11,037 nt of DNA from Candidatus Anderseniibacteriota bacterium (GTDB lineage: Bacteria; Patescibacteriota; Andersenbacteria; UBA10190), in contig QIFI01000042.1 in the NCBI GenBank assembly GCA_003229735.1, positions 1-11,037 on the forward strand. Direction: 5' to 3'. Under the pieces are notes generated by a model. That model was given only the letters and a program-made list of their open reading frames with translations, did no database searches and was not told where the DNA came from. The position numbers and the translations under genes were made by a program. Every line of letters starts with the position of its first letter. The stretch's first letter is position 1. Below are positions 5,791 to 11,037 of the stretch, in pieces.

Positions 5791-6101
5791 GCTTAGATAC
5801 GTACAATATGCGGCAAAGGGTGTGGCTATATCCGGGTCCGCCAACTGGCGGAGGCAGGTGGCATTTTGTGAGTGTCAGCAAGCATGCGGGCAAAGACATT
5901 AAAGAATATTTTGGACAGGACCGGCGTGGATTCGGATCAATTCCGGTGGTGGTAACGGTGGGCCAGACCAGCTGGAAGACGTCTATTTTTCCTGATAAAA
6001 AATTGGGAACATATGTGCTGCCTATTAAGGCCGAGGTGCGGAAAAGGGAGGGAATTACTGATGGGACTCTGCTGGCGTATTCGATCAAGATTAGAACGTG
6101 A
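5787..6101 (+). CDS. DUF1905 domain protein
   Basis: The 104-residue protein is one DUF1905 domain from end to end. Diagnostic stretches are GRWHFVSVSKHAGKDIKEYF (23-42), GFGSIPVVVTVGQTSWKTSIFPDK (48-71) and YVLPIKAEVRKREGITDG (76-93), which match the beta-barrel core of this family. The domain is often found alone or fused with an OmdA (YdeI/OmpD-associated) domain; the OmdA part is absent here. Its biochemical role is unknown; relatives are cytosolic. It starts the run DUF1905, TfoX-N, ICMT-like, with seven bases to the next gene. The ATG at 5787 overlaps a mini-cistron stop; Met8 (5808) is an alternative start, and either keeps the domain whole. Confidence 0.85.
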   Translation: MSLDTYNMRQRVWLYPGPPTGGGRWHFVSVSKHAGKDIKEYFGQDRRGFGSIPVVVTVGQTSWKTSIFPDKKLGTYVLPIKAEVRKREGITDGTLLAYSIKIRT

Positions 6102-6108
6102 TTTATTT

Positions 6109-6450
6109 ATGGAAAAAAGTTATTTAGATGAATTAAGCGAGCTGCTCAAATGGGTGAGTCCCCGGCTTGCTTCGGCTTATAAACTGGAGTTTAAGAATGT
6201 CTTTGGCGCAGTGGGTGGATATGTGGACGACAACATATTTATCTCATATGGAAAATTTGGGGTGGCTCTGCGTCTGCCGCCAAAAATTCTTAAAGATTTA
6301 TTTGATAAGCCGGGCGTGAAGCATTTGAAGTATTTTCCGAAAGGCCATGTAAAAAAAGAATACGTGGTGTTGCCGAAGCGGATGCTAGAGGACAAGAAAC
6401 AATTTAAGAAACTGGTTGATAAAAGTGTAAAATACGCACTTGCCCTATGA
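6109..6450 (+). CDS. TfoX/Sxy N-terminal domain protein
   Basis: I start at ATG 6109 rather than at an in-frame ATG near 6013, because the first 32 codons would lie inside the DUF1905 gene and read as low-quality sequence (MCCLLRPRCGKG). The resulting 113-residue product matches the TfoX N-terminal domain: KNVFGAVGGYVDDNIFISYG corresponds to the family's FGGxGxxxDGxxFALV core, then LRLPPKIL, HLKYFPKGHVKKEYVVLP and a final LVDKSVKYAL helix. In Haemophilus and Vibrio, full TfoX/Sxy promotes competence gene expression, but stand-alone N-domain proteins are widespread and not tied to competence. It lacks the C-terminal domain. It overlaps the next gene by ATGA and so sits in an operon. No Shine-Dalgarno site is visible. 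Confidence 0.85.
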   Translation: MEKSYLDELSELLKWVSPRLASAYKLEFKNVFGAVGGYVDDNIFISYGKFGVALRLPPKILKDLFDKPGVKHLKYFPKGHVKKEYVVLPKRMLEDKKQFKKLVDKSVKYALAL

Positions 6451-6911
6451 AAAATTCTGACTCCCCCAACGTGATTGGGCGTCCGCCGATTATATATTTG
6501 GCGGGACTTATTTTGGGTTTACTATTGCGCTATGTTAAACCGATAGAGATATTAGAGGGTGAACCTTTATTTTTACTTGGGTGGGGCTTGATTATTGTTT
6601 CTCTGGTCTTGTTTGTGTCAACCATCAAACTGTTTGCAAAAAAGAGCACCAATGTAGATCCTCGCAAACCGACTACATTTATTATTACGAGTGGTCCTTA
6701 TCGATTTAGCCGCAATCCTATCTATGTATCCATGACACTCTTGTATTTGGGGATTACCGTCTTAGTTAATGACTATTGGTTTTTAATTGTGCTTATCCCA
6801 GTGCTGTTGATTATTCATTATGGAGTGATTAAACGTGAAGAAAATTACTTAGCTGATAAGTTTGGAGAAACATATGTAGAATATCAAAAATCAGTAAGGC
6901 GTTGGCTGTAG
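6447..6911 (+). CDS. ICMT/PEMT-family membrane methyltransferase
   Basis: The 154-residue integral membrane protein has the C-terminal signature of isoprenylcysteine carboxyl methyltransferase-like enzymes: TSGPYRFSRNPIYVSM (81-96), then KREENYLADKFGETYVEY (129-146) with the conserved glutamates, and a terminal basic RRWL. Hydrophobic helices lie near residues 14-29, 41-60, 93-107 and 110-127. Family members transfer a methyl group from SAM to small or lipid-like acceptors at the membrane; bacterial substrates are mostly unknown. It is the last gene of the DUF1905-TfoX operon and starts at ATGA over the TfoX stop. A Rho-independent terminator is not obvious; AACAT...ATGTT just after the gene is a weak stem. 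Confidence 0.9.
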   Translation: MKNSDSPNVIGRPPIIYLAGLILGLLLRYVKPIEILEGEPLFLLGWGLIIVSLVLFVSTIKLFAKKSTNVDPRKPTTFIITSGPYRFSRNPIYVSMTLLYLGITVLVNDYWFLIVLIPVLLIIHYGVIKREENYLADKFGETYVEYQKSVRRWL

Positions 6912-6999
6912 CAACATGAAAGTGGAGGTTATGTTTTGACAGGGCGGGCAGGAGCATTCTGGTCGTGACGGCAGAAGGCTGTTGAAAAATTCGCAAATA

Positions 7000-7029
7000 T
7001 TGACATTTTATGAACAAATAAATTAATAA
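7000..7029 (+). promoter_or_regulatory. Promoter of the DUF1059 gene
   Basis: Perfect TTGACA (7000-7005) and TAATAA (7024-7029) are 18 bases apart in AT-rich DNA. A Shine-Dalgarno AGGGAG (7041-7046) follows four bases before the ATG. Confidence 0.65.
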
Positions 7030-7050
7030 TTAATAAAGAAAGGGAGAATT

Positions 7051-7284
7051 ATGAAAAAATTTACATGTAGGGAAATAATGAATGGGGAGGGCGGATGCGA
7101 TGAAGTTTTTGAAGCTGAAACAGCCATGGATATAACAAAGCAAAGCAGTGGTCACTTTATGAGTTCGACTGATGAAGCACATAAGCCAATGAGGGATATG
7201 ATGACTTCAAGGCCAAGCCAAGAAGAGCAGAAGAAGTGGTGGGACTGGTTTAATGGAGAGTGGAGCAAAAAAGAAGATGCTTAG
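7051..7284 (+). CDS. DUF1059 domain protein
   Basis: The 77-residue protein opens with MKKFTCREIMNGEGGCDEVF (1-20), the paired-cysteine start of DUF1059 proteins (C6 and C16), followed by EAETAMDITKQSSGHF, matching the family's helix and its conserved histidine. The tail, with QKKWWDWFNGEWSKKEDA, is tryptophan-rich and unusual for the family. These are small cytosolic proteins of unknown function, sometimes linked to stress. The gene has its own promoter and a good ribosome binding site. Its last codons form the left half of a terminator hairpin, so coding and termination overlap. A decayed copy of its 3' end exists at 10193-10240. Confidence 0.8.
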   Translation: MKKFTCREIMNGEGGCDEVFEAETAMDITKQSSGHFMSSTDEAHKPMRDMMTSRPSQEEQKKWWDWFNGEWSKKEDA

Positions 7285-7294
7285 CATCTTCTTT
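7270..7294. terminator. Bidirectional terminator between DUF1059 and DUF4349 genes
   Basis: AAAGAAGATGC (7270-7280) and GCATCTTCTTT (7284-7294) form a perfect 11-bp stem with loop TTA, and the DUF1059 stop codon lies in the loop. On the minus strand the stem is followed by an uninterrupted T-run, so it is strongest for the DUF4349 gene. Confidence 0.8.
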
Positions 7295-7296
7295 GA

Positions 7297-8310
7297 TTAT
7301 CTTTGGAGGCGAGTGCCGGGGGAATTTTTGGTTGGTTTTTTGACGGGTGATGGGGAAACTGGCTGATTCCGGCGGCGCTTTCGGTACCACCATACAATCA
7401 GCAGTAAGGGCACCCAGATGGGAATAAAGATGACTATCCAGATGACGCCATTGCTTAAACCTTTTAGTAAATCAAGGAATGCCCGGAAGGCGTCTTTAAT
7501 CACCACGATCGGCTGCCATTTATCATTGGGGTCTACAATCGGCAAGTCTTCGGCATCCGTTGACAGATATACGGTAATGAGGGCCAGTTTAGTTGAGCGT
7601 TCTAGAAATTGCATGCGGCCTTTAGTTTGCTCTATTCTGCCCCGGACATCTTCGAGTTGGCGCTGAACCAATAACACTTCTTCGACATTTTCGGCCCGCT
7701 TCATGATTTCCATAAATTGCTGTTCGCTGGCTGTCAGATTTTTGAGCTGGGCTTCCGAGTCAACATATTCTTCTGTTACATCCTGTCCCGATATGTTTTC
7801 GCTGACAATTTTAAGGCCGATGGCGCGGACTTTTACCAGGGCGGCATTAAATTGTTCAACAGGAACCCGCATAGTGACGGTGGCGGAAGGGGCATTGTTC
7901 ATTCCCCTTAGATCAATGTTGACTACAAATCCGCCGACTGATTGGACATATTCGGTAAGTTCTTTTACGGCGGCGGGAACTTTTTTGCTGACTACTGATA
8001 ACTGGGCTGACCTAATGACCAGACGATCGGCTCGGGTGACTTCTTCGAAATCAGCCTCGCCGCTGGGTTGAATTGGAGCAGTTATCTTTACACTGCCTGA
8101 AGAAAACTTATTTAATATTGGAGCGGGCATGCCGGATCTTGCCGAGCTGGCAATACCGGCTTCGGATGACGCAAGTTTACGAGTTGAGTGCGGTGCATCA
8201 GTTATACCGATTCTGGTTGCGCTGGGAGAGGCGACACGCCAGGCAATGATAAACAGGATGCCGACAATTATCACGATCCCGATAGTGGTTTTTTTTCTGG
8301 TAAAGCGCAT
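7297..8310 (-). CDS. DUF4349 domain membrane-anchored protein
   Basis: The 337-residue protein has an N-terminal membrane anchor (about 9-25) after a basic MRFTRKK start, a low-complexity Ser/Ala/Pro linker to about residue 85, the DUF4349 domain (about 92-300) and a second membrane helix (about 288-309) followed by a basic Pro/Lys/Ser tail. Domain features include RLVIRSAQLSVVSKKVPAAV, GGFVVNIDL, MRVPVEQFNAAL, SGQDVTEEYVDSEAQLKNL and the coiled coil VLLVQRQLEDVRGRIEQTKGRMQFLE. The arrangement places the domain outside the membrane. In other bacteria such proteins are often lipoproteins; no lipobox cysteine is seen here. Function is unknown, perhaps envelope stress sensing. The gene is monocistronic, has an AT-rich upstream region and no Shine-Dalgarno site. 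Confidence 0.9.
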   Translation of the reverse strand: MRFTRKKTTIGIVIIVGILFIIAWRVASPSATRIGITDAPHSTRKLASSEAGIASSARSGMPAPILNKFSSGSVKITAPIQPSGEADFEEVTRADRLVIRSAQLSVVSKKVPAAVKELTEYVQSVGGFVVNIDLRGMNNAPSATVTMRVPVEQFNAALVKVRAIGLKIVSENISGQDVTEEYVDSEAQLKNLTASEQQFMEIMKRAENVEEVLLVQRQLEDVRGRIEQTKGRMQFLERSTKLALITVYLSTDAEDLPIVDPNDKWQPIVVIKDAFRAFLDLLKGLSNGVIWIVIFIPIWVPLLLIVWWYRKRRRNQPVSPSPVKKPTKNSPGTRLQR

Positions 8311-8466
8311 GGAAATGTTATGTTTTATATTACTTGAATATAATATACCACATTAATTATCTAAGCAGCCAACCAAAACAACTTAACCATCTCTCGTTCA
8401 AGTTATTCTGGTATGGCGCCTAATTGTAATTTGGTATTTTGGCGGGTGGGGCCGGGTGAATAAAGA

Positions 8467-8488
8467 ATAAAGGGGTCAAGTACAATTA
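8467..8488 (+). repeat. Left inverted repeat of the RAYT element
   Basis: It is the exact reverse complement of 9173-9194 over 22 bases. Its last three bases (TTA) are the stop codon of the transposase on the minus strand. Confidence 0.95.
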
Positions 8489-9157
8489 ACTCTTCTTAGG
8501 TCTACCACGCGGATTTAGTGTCGGCTCTAAGTGCAGCTCCTTAGCTGTTCTGTATACCCACTCCTCACCACCGTAGGGATGTCCTCTTTTAATGGCATAT
8601 CGAATTACCTCAACTTCTTCCTTGGGTTGTGACTGGTTGACCCAGGCTACATATCTTTGGCCAGCGGGTACTGGCCAGGGGTTGAGCAGCTCCTTTTGTC
8701 TCTTAGTACCATTGTCTCGTACCCATAAACTGGACCACTGCCATGCTTGGGCCGCTTTGACTAGATGAGCACGTAGTGGATTTCGCTCAATGTATCTTGC
8801 GACTTGCAGAAAATGCTCATCCGTCTGCACAGGAAATGACTTGTATCTACCTTGGTACAGATGTCCATACCCGATTGTCTTATGGGCCGCATGCCAGCGC
8901 TGGGTGTGAGTAAGTCCCAACCAGCGCATAAAGCGAGGTAAGTCATCATCACCTTCTGGGTGGAGCAGTATGTGCCAATGGTTTGGCATGAGGCAGTAGG
9001 AGAGGATTCGCATTGGATATTTTTCTTTTGCCTCGCCAAGAAGTTTTACAAAAGCCTGGTAGTCATTCTCTTTCTTAAAAATTCGCATTCGACCATTAGC
9101 TCGATTGAGCACATGGTAAACTATGTTGCCAGTTGCATTTCGGGGCGTGCGGGCCAT
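8486..9157 (-). CDS. REP-associated tyrosine transposase (Y1, HUH)
   Basis: The 223-residue protein is an intact Y1_Tnp transposase of the TnpA-REP type. It opens with ARTPRNATGNIVYHVLNRAN (2-21), carries the metal-binding HUH motif NHWHILL at 59-65, then LYQGRYKS (100-107) and the nucleophile region QVARYIERNPLRA (118-130), where Y122 is the likely catalytic tyrosine. The C-terminal part (about 140-223) is the helical RAYT extension with a basic tail. These enzymes cut and join single-stranded DNA at short palindromes, here presumably the flanking inverted repeats or REP-like hairpins. No truncation or frameshift is seen, so it may be active. Its stop codon lies inside the left inverted repeat, and its start is 16 bases from the right one. 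A TATAAT (9166-9161, minus) lies only four bases before the ATG. Confidence 0.95.
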   Translation of the reverse strand: MARTPRNATGNIVYHVLNRANGRMRIFKKENDYQAFVKLLGEAKEKYPMRILSYCLMPNHWHILLHPEGDDDLPRFMRWLGLTHTQRWHAAHKTIGYGHLYQGRYKSFPVQTDEHFLQVARYIERNPLRAHLVKAAQAWQWSSLWVRDNGTKRQKELLNPWPVPAGQRYVAWVNQSQPKEEVEVIRYAIKRGHPYGGEEWVYRTAKELHLEPTLNPRGRPKKS

Positions 9158-9172
9158 GTGATTATATTAGCA

Positions 9173-9194
9173 TAATTGTACTTGACCCCTTTAT
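9173..9194 (-). repeat. Right inverted repeat of the RAYT element
   Basis: It is the exact reverse complement of 8467-8488 over 22 bases, ending in CTTGACCCCTTTAT. Confidence 0.95.
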
Positions 9195-9250
9195 CTTGAC
9201 CCCTTTATCCTTTATCTCTTTATCTTTATCTTTATCTTTACCCTTTATCT
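9183..9250 (+). repeat. Tandem TGACCCCTTTATC tail and degenerating TTTATC run
   Basis: TGACCCCTTTATC occurs at 9183-9195 and 9197-9209, then shortens to TTTATC units repeated with small variations up to 9250. It looks like serial, progressively truncated duplication of the element's end. Confidence 0.85.
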
Positions 9251-9251
9251 A

Positions 9252-9281
9252 TTGACTAATCATTTCATTTGCCCATATAAT
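9252..9281 (+). promoter_or_regulatory. Promoter of the structured RNA
   Basis: TTGACT (9252-9257) and a perfect TATAAT (9276-9281) are 18 bases apart. Transcription would begin near 9288. Confidence 0.7.
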
Positions 9282-9287
9282 GTGAAT

Positions 9288-9413
9288 ACAAAAGAAAAAA
9301 GACTGAATACGTGCCGTATGGACGAATACCACACTTGGTATGAAGTCTCCTAGGGGCTACAAGCTAGGATAGGTTTTTCTGCCTCCTGCCAACTCGGTGG
9401 GGGGAAGTTTTTT
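9288..9413 (+). ncRNA. Structured small RNA, family not recognised
   Basis: This is a stand-alone transcript candidate of about 125 nt, framed by a strong promoter and a strong intrinsic terminator, with no gene downstream on this strand and no good ORF inside (the longest ATG frame, MDEYHTWYEVS, has no ribosome site). The sequence folds into a three-way junction: AGACT (9308-9312) pairs with AGTCT (9345-9349), enclosing a hairpin ATACG-TGC-CGTAT and a hairpin ATACCA-CACT-TGGTAT, each flanked by GA. A further stem TCCTAG / CTAGGA follows with a ten-base loop, and the terminator completes it. The A-rich 5' leader (AAAAGAAAAAAG) is single-stranded. It resembles neither SRP RNA, tmRNA, RNase P RNA nor 6S RNA as I know them. 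All stems come from reading alone; no covariation is available. Confidence 0.6.
9379..9413 (+). terminator. Strong intrinsic terminator of the small RNA
   Basis: CTGCCTCCTGCC (9379-9390) pairs with GGTGGGGGGAAG (9396-9407), with one mismatch and three wobble pairs, around AACTC, then six T. The T-run overlaps the last codon of the ancestral DUF3800 frame on the other strand. Confidence 0.85.
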
Positions 9414-9949
9414 AGAGAGCCTCTAAAATATCATTCCGTTTCAATTTCTGTACCATCTTCTTTGCCCAATCTTTTCCCTCATCAGCATCACGGAAAGGTG
9501 TTGTTTTCTTCCCGCCGCACACTGCGGACTTGGGTGGGGATATTTACTGACGGGCGAAGTTGTCTTTTGAGTTTAGGTTGTTGCGCATCACTTAATGCAT
9601 CAATGTAAATGATGGCTCGGTCGCCTCGTCTCTGGCGTAATGACTTGGCAATGGCATCAGCCGTATGGACTAAATATTCTTTACTGTCACGGTAAGTGGC
9701 GACAAATACTTTATCGTGTAAGTTGTCCAGCTGAGCAAGTGCCTCAATGTATTTCTGGCGAGCTTCGGGGCGTGCTTTTTTCCATTTGACGTTACCCTTT
9801 TTGCTTTCCTTCTCAATAGCCTCAATTTCCTTGAGCAACTTTTCTCGTTCGGCTTCGGTAATTAAAATGCTGACGGCGAAAAACCGTCCAGCTGTATCTT
9901 GTCCTGTCTCGTCCACATAGCAATACAGCTTTCGCTTAGTTTTAGGCAT
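9412..9949 (-). pseudogene. DUF3800 family protein gene, broken by an out-of-frame deletion
   Basis: The open frame from ATG 9949 runs 153 codons to a TGA at 9488. It has the DUF3800 start KLYCYVDETGQDTAGRFFAV with the DE(S/T)G motif (D13-E14), then KWKKARPEARQKYIEAL and an RRGDRAIIYIDALSDAQQPKLKRQLR segment. After VRREENNT the family expects a conserved I-R-L-A-D stretch. That stretch is missing, and the following bases read, one frame over, FRDADEGKDWAKKMVQKLKR and on to NDILEAL with a TAA at 9412-9414, which looks like a normal DUF3800 C-terminus. So an internal segment of roughly ten residues was lost together with the frame. DUF3800 proteins are RNase H-fold-like proteins often near mobile or defence genes. 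The truncated product lacks the last acidic motif and is probably inactive. Confidence 0.7.
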
Positions 9950-9996
9950 CTATTTATTGTACACGCTCTGGTTGTCAGAGGTGCTTTTGATACTGT

Positions 9997-10032
9997 CTAA
10001 TCCTGATTCGGTAGTCATCTGACCCCGCGAGC
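9997..10032 (+). repeat. GCGAGC box, copy B
   Basis: It matches 2481-2516 at 31 of 36 positions, sharing TTCGGTAGTC and ACCCCGCGAGC. A small ORF with MVADP starts 18 bases later. Confidence 0.75.
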
Positions 10033-10035
10033 TGA

Positions 10036-10041
10036 TATAAT
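10036..10041 (+). promoter_or_regulatory. Perfect -10 element TATAAT before the 33-aa ORF
   Basis: TATAAT ends nine bases before the ATG at 10051. No good -35 is seen at the proper distance. If used, the transcript would be nearly leaderless. Confidence 0.35.
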
Positions 10042-10050
10042 GGGATAATC

Positions 10051-10152
10051 ATGAGTGATAATAATTCTGATAATCGGCAGAAATTTCTTAAGGTTTATGC
10101 TAAAGAAAATATGGTGGCTGATCCCAGTAGTCCTGACGATAACGACGACTAG
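10051..10152 (+). CDS. Small acidic protein with MVADP motif (33 aa), fullest copy
   Basis: The frame begins MSDNNSDNRQKFLKVYAKE and ends NMVADPSSPDDNDD. It is hydrophilic, with a short basic helix (RQKFLKVYAK) in an acidic, Asp/Asn-rich setting. The MVADP core recurs in the frames at 951 and 2535, and the upstream GCGAGC box is shared with the copy at 2481-2516, so this seems to be the most complete of three copies. A TATAAT lies close upstream but there is no Shine-Dalgarno site. I do not recognise the family and cannot say whether it is translated. Confidence 0.4.
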   Translation: MSDNNSDNRQKFLKVYAKENMVADPSSPDDNDD

Positions 10153-10160
10153 AGAGGTGC

Positions 10161-10191
10161 AGGCTTCTTTTTAATACTAAGTGTTGAATTC
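10161..10191. repeat. Extended palindromic repeat, fourth copy
   Basis: AGGCTTCTTT plus the 21-bp palindromic repeat, matching 862-892 with a single C to T change (AATACT instead of AACACT), which weakens the palindrome by one pair. Confidence 0.9.
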
Positions 10192-10192
10192 C

Positions 10193-10240
10193 GGTTTAAT
10201 AAAGGGTGGGACAAAAAAGAAGATGTTCAGCATCTTCTTT
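10193..10240 (+). pseudogene. Remnant of a DUF1059 gene 3' end, reused as a terminator
   Basis: These 48 bases align without gaps to 7247-7294, the end of the DUF1059 gene, with seven differences, all transitions. Read in the same frame they give FNKGWDKKEDV against FNGEWSKKEDA, but the stop codon has become CAG. The hairpin is kept: AAAGAAGATG (10216-10225) pairs with CATCTTCTTT (10231-10240). On the minus strand six T follow, so it is placed to terminate the ATP-grasp gene ending at 10281, just as the original terminates DUF4349. The rest of the paralogue is gone; the palindromic repeat lies directly upstream. Confidence 0.75.
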
Positions 10241-10280
10241 AAACTTTTTATTCATCAAATGAAATGCGGGTAGCTGGCGG

Positions 10281-11037
10281 TTATGATTTTACGCTTGATA
10301 TCCGGGTGATCGGGGCCGGGATGGTTATTTGCAAGTCATTTAAGAGTGATTCCACGTGATGATGGGAAGCTGGCTGTGGGACTTGGTCCGGGGAGTTGAA
10401 TATGTGATCAAGGATAGCGGCAGTGACATTTTGACTGGCGCCGGATACGGGAAAGTGATGGATATCAAATCCTGGAGAATCGTTAATTTCGAGGATGGAA
10501 ATATTGCGGGCCGACATGTCCGGTGAAGTGATGTTTTTGCAGAGTATATCCACACCACTAATTTCCAGGCGGGATAATTTGGCTACCCGCACGGCCAGCT
10601 GTTTTAGAAGAGGGTGGATGTGATTGGTGACATCGCTGGGCCGACCGCCGGTGCTGACGTTGGCGTTCCAGCGCAGGTAGGATTTTTTGCCTGGGGGCAG
10701 AATAGAATTCAGGGTTAGCTGGTGTCTGGTTAAGTAACGTGAGACTTCGCTATCAATGGGGATAGGGCAGAGGGGAAGGTCATATTTAATCTGGGAGCGC
10801 CATTGATGATTAAAGACATGAATTAGTTGTCTGATAGTGCTGTGGCCATCACCAATGACATAGGCCGGTTCTCGTTTGACCACTGAAACCACGCGGTCGC
10901 CAATGACCAGGAGGCGCAGGTCATGGCCGGCAAAATATTCTTCTACCAGGACGCGGTTACCTTTCTTGTTTTTTCTGATATAGGCAAAGGCGCGAGTGAC
11001 GGCCCGCTGTAATTCGGCGGGGGTGATGAGATTGAGA
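10281..11037 (-). CDS. ATP-grasp ligase, C-terminal part (cyanophycin synthetase / GshF-like)
   Basis: The frame is open to the right edge, so the N-terminus is missing; the ATG at 10892 is internal. About 251 residues are seen. They include VLVEEYFAGHDLRLLVIGDR, then KREPAYVIGDGHSTIRQLI, which is the R-x-P-A-x-V-x-G-D-G-x-x-T-I block of cyanophycin synthetase and GshF-type ligases. Next come SYLRWNANVSTGG (STGG loop), SGVDIL and the metal-binding LEINDSPG (E-x-N), followed by DIHHFPVSG. ATP-grasp ligases form an acyl phosphate and join it to an amine, here probably making a peptide-like bond. The last 30 residues (PQPASHHHVESLLNDLQIT) are poorly conserved. Which substrate it uses cannot be told; no neighbour in the window helps. 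The nucleotide-binding lysines lie outside the window. Confidence 0.85.
   Translation of the reverse strand, partial: LNLITPAELQRAVTRAFAYIRKNKKGNRVLVEEYFAGHDLRLLVIGDRVVSVVKREPAYVIGDGHSTIRQLIHVFNHQWRSQIKYDLPLCPIPIDSEVSRYLTRHQLTLNSILPPGKKSYLRWNANVSTGGRPSDVTNHIHPLLKQLAVRVAKLSRLEISGVDILCKNITSPDMSARNISILEINDSPGFDIHHFPVSGASQNVTAAILDHIFNSPDQVPQPASHHHVESLLNDLQITIPAPITRISSVKS

Larger units (their letters stand above)
8467..9194 (-). mobile_element. Complete RAYT (IS200-like Y1 transposase) element
   Basis: The element runs between two perfect 22-bp inverted repeats (8467-8488 and 9173-9194) and carries a single intact transposase gene. No target-site duplication is evident, as expected for HUH-type transposition. 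The ends contain GGGGTCAAGTACAATTA and its complement. The right end is followed by a second copy of CTTGACCCCTTTAT (9195-9208). Confidence 0.85.

Noticed and set aside
6013..6108. Earlier start for the TfoX-domain gene
   Set aside because: The extra 32 codons lie within the DUF1905 gene and give Cys/Arg-rich sequence unlike the family.
7418..8071. Plus-strand ORFs inside the DUF4349 gene
   Set aside because: They are antisense shadows of a clear family member.
9308..9349. Hammerhead-like ribozyme
   Set aside because: CTGA and GAA occur between stems in a suggestive order, but the core CUGANGA and the cleavage-site UH after stem III do not fit.
10340..10558. 72-residue minus-strand ORF inside the ATP-grasp gene
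   Set aside because: It is an out-of-frame shadow of conserved ATP-grasp coding sequence.

Overview
The window is bacterial chromosomal DNA. It holds short, tightly packed genes separated by repeat-rich gaps. TGA ends several clear genes (the nuclease-like gene at the left edge, the macrodomain gene's upstream neighbour, the DUF1905 and TfoX genes), so the standard bacterial code applies. Many starts lack a Shine-Dalgarno site, and small domain-only proteins (macrodomain, DUF1905, TfoX-N, DUF1059, DUF4349) sit beside a REP-associated tyrosine transposase. This mix is reminiscent of a small-genome bacterium such as the candidate phyla (Patescibacteria), but no marker gene here proves the lineage.

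Layout. 1-758: the 3' end of a DUF2779 nuclease-like gene overlaps a complete macrodomain (ADP-ribose hydrolase type) gene by ATGA. 759-1223: a gap with three palindromic repeats, then a repeated module that carries a small ORF with the peptide MVADP, then a promoter. 1224-2384: a GT4-type glycosyltransferase. 2385-2739: a second repeat-rich gap with another MVADP module. 2740-3469: an AT-rich pair, a half-length GtrA-like membrane protein overlapping a SAM methyltransferase. 3470-3771: a MITE-like nested-hairpin repeat. 3772-3951: a small unknown gene with its own terminator. 4027-4500: an unknown minus-strand gene, divergent from a possible IMPase/FBPase-like phosphatase (4500-5666). 5764-6911: an operon of a mini-cistron, DUF1905, TfoX N-domain protein and an ICMT-like membrane methyltransferase. 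7051-7284: a DUF1059 gene that converges on a DUF4349 membrane protein (7297-8310), with a shared bidirectional terminator hairpin.

8467-9250 is a complete RAYT element: the transposase gene lies between perfect 22-bp inverted repeats, followed by a tandemly duplicated TGACCCC-type tail. Immediately after it, a promoter with a perfect TATAAT drives a compact structured RNA of about 125 nt that ends in a strong intrinsic terminator; I do not recognise its family. That terminator abuts a DUF3800 gene broken by an out-of-frame deletion (9412-9949). 9997-10240 contains a third MVADP module, another palindromic repeat and a decayed copy of the DUF1059 gene's 3' end. The window closes with the C-terminal part of an ATP-grasp ligase (10281-11037, minus strand).

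The most unusual theme is a set of interspersed modules that recur in the gaps: the palindromic repeat, the GCGAGC box, the MVADP mini-ORF and the TGACCCC-NN-TATC tail. The tail is shared, in nearly the same form, by two MVADP modules and by the right end of the RAYT element, which suggests that the RAYT machinery has acted on these modules.
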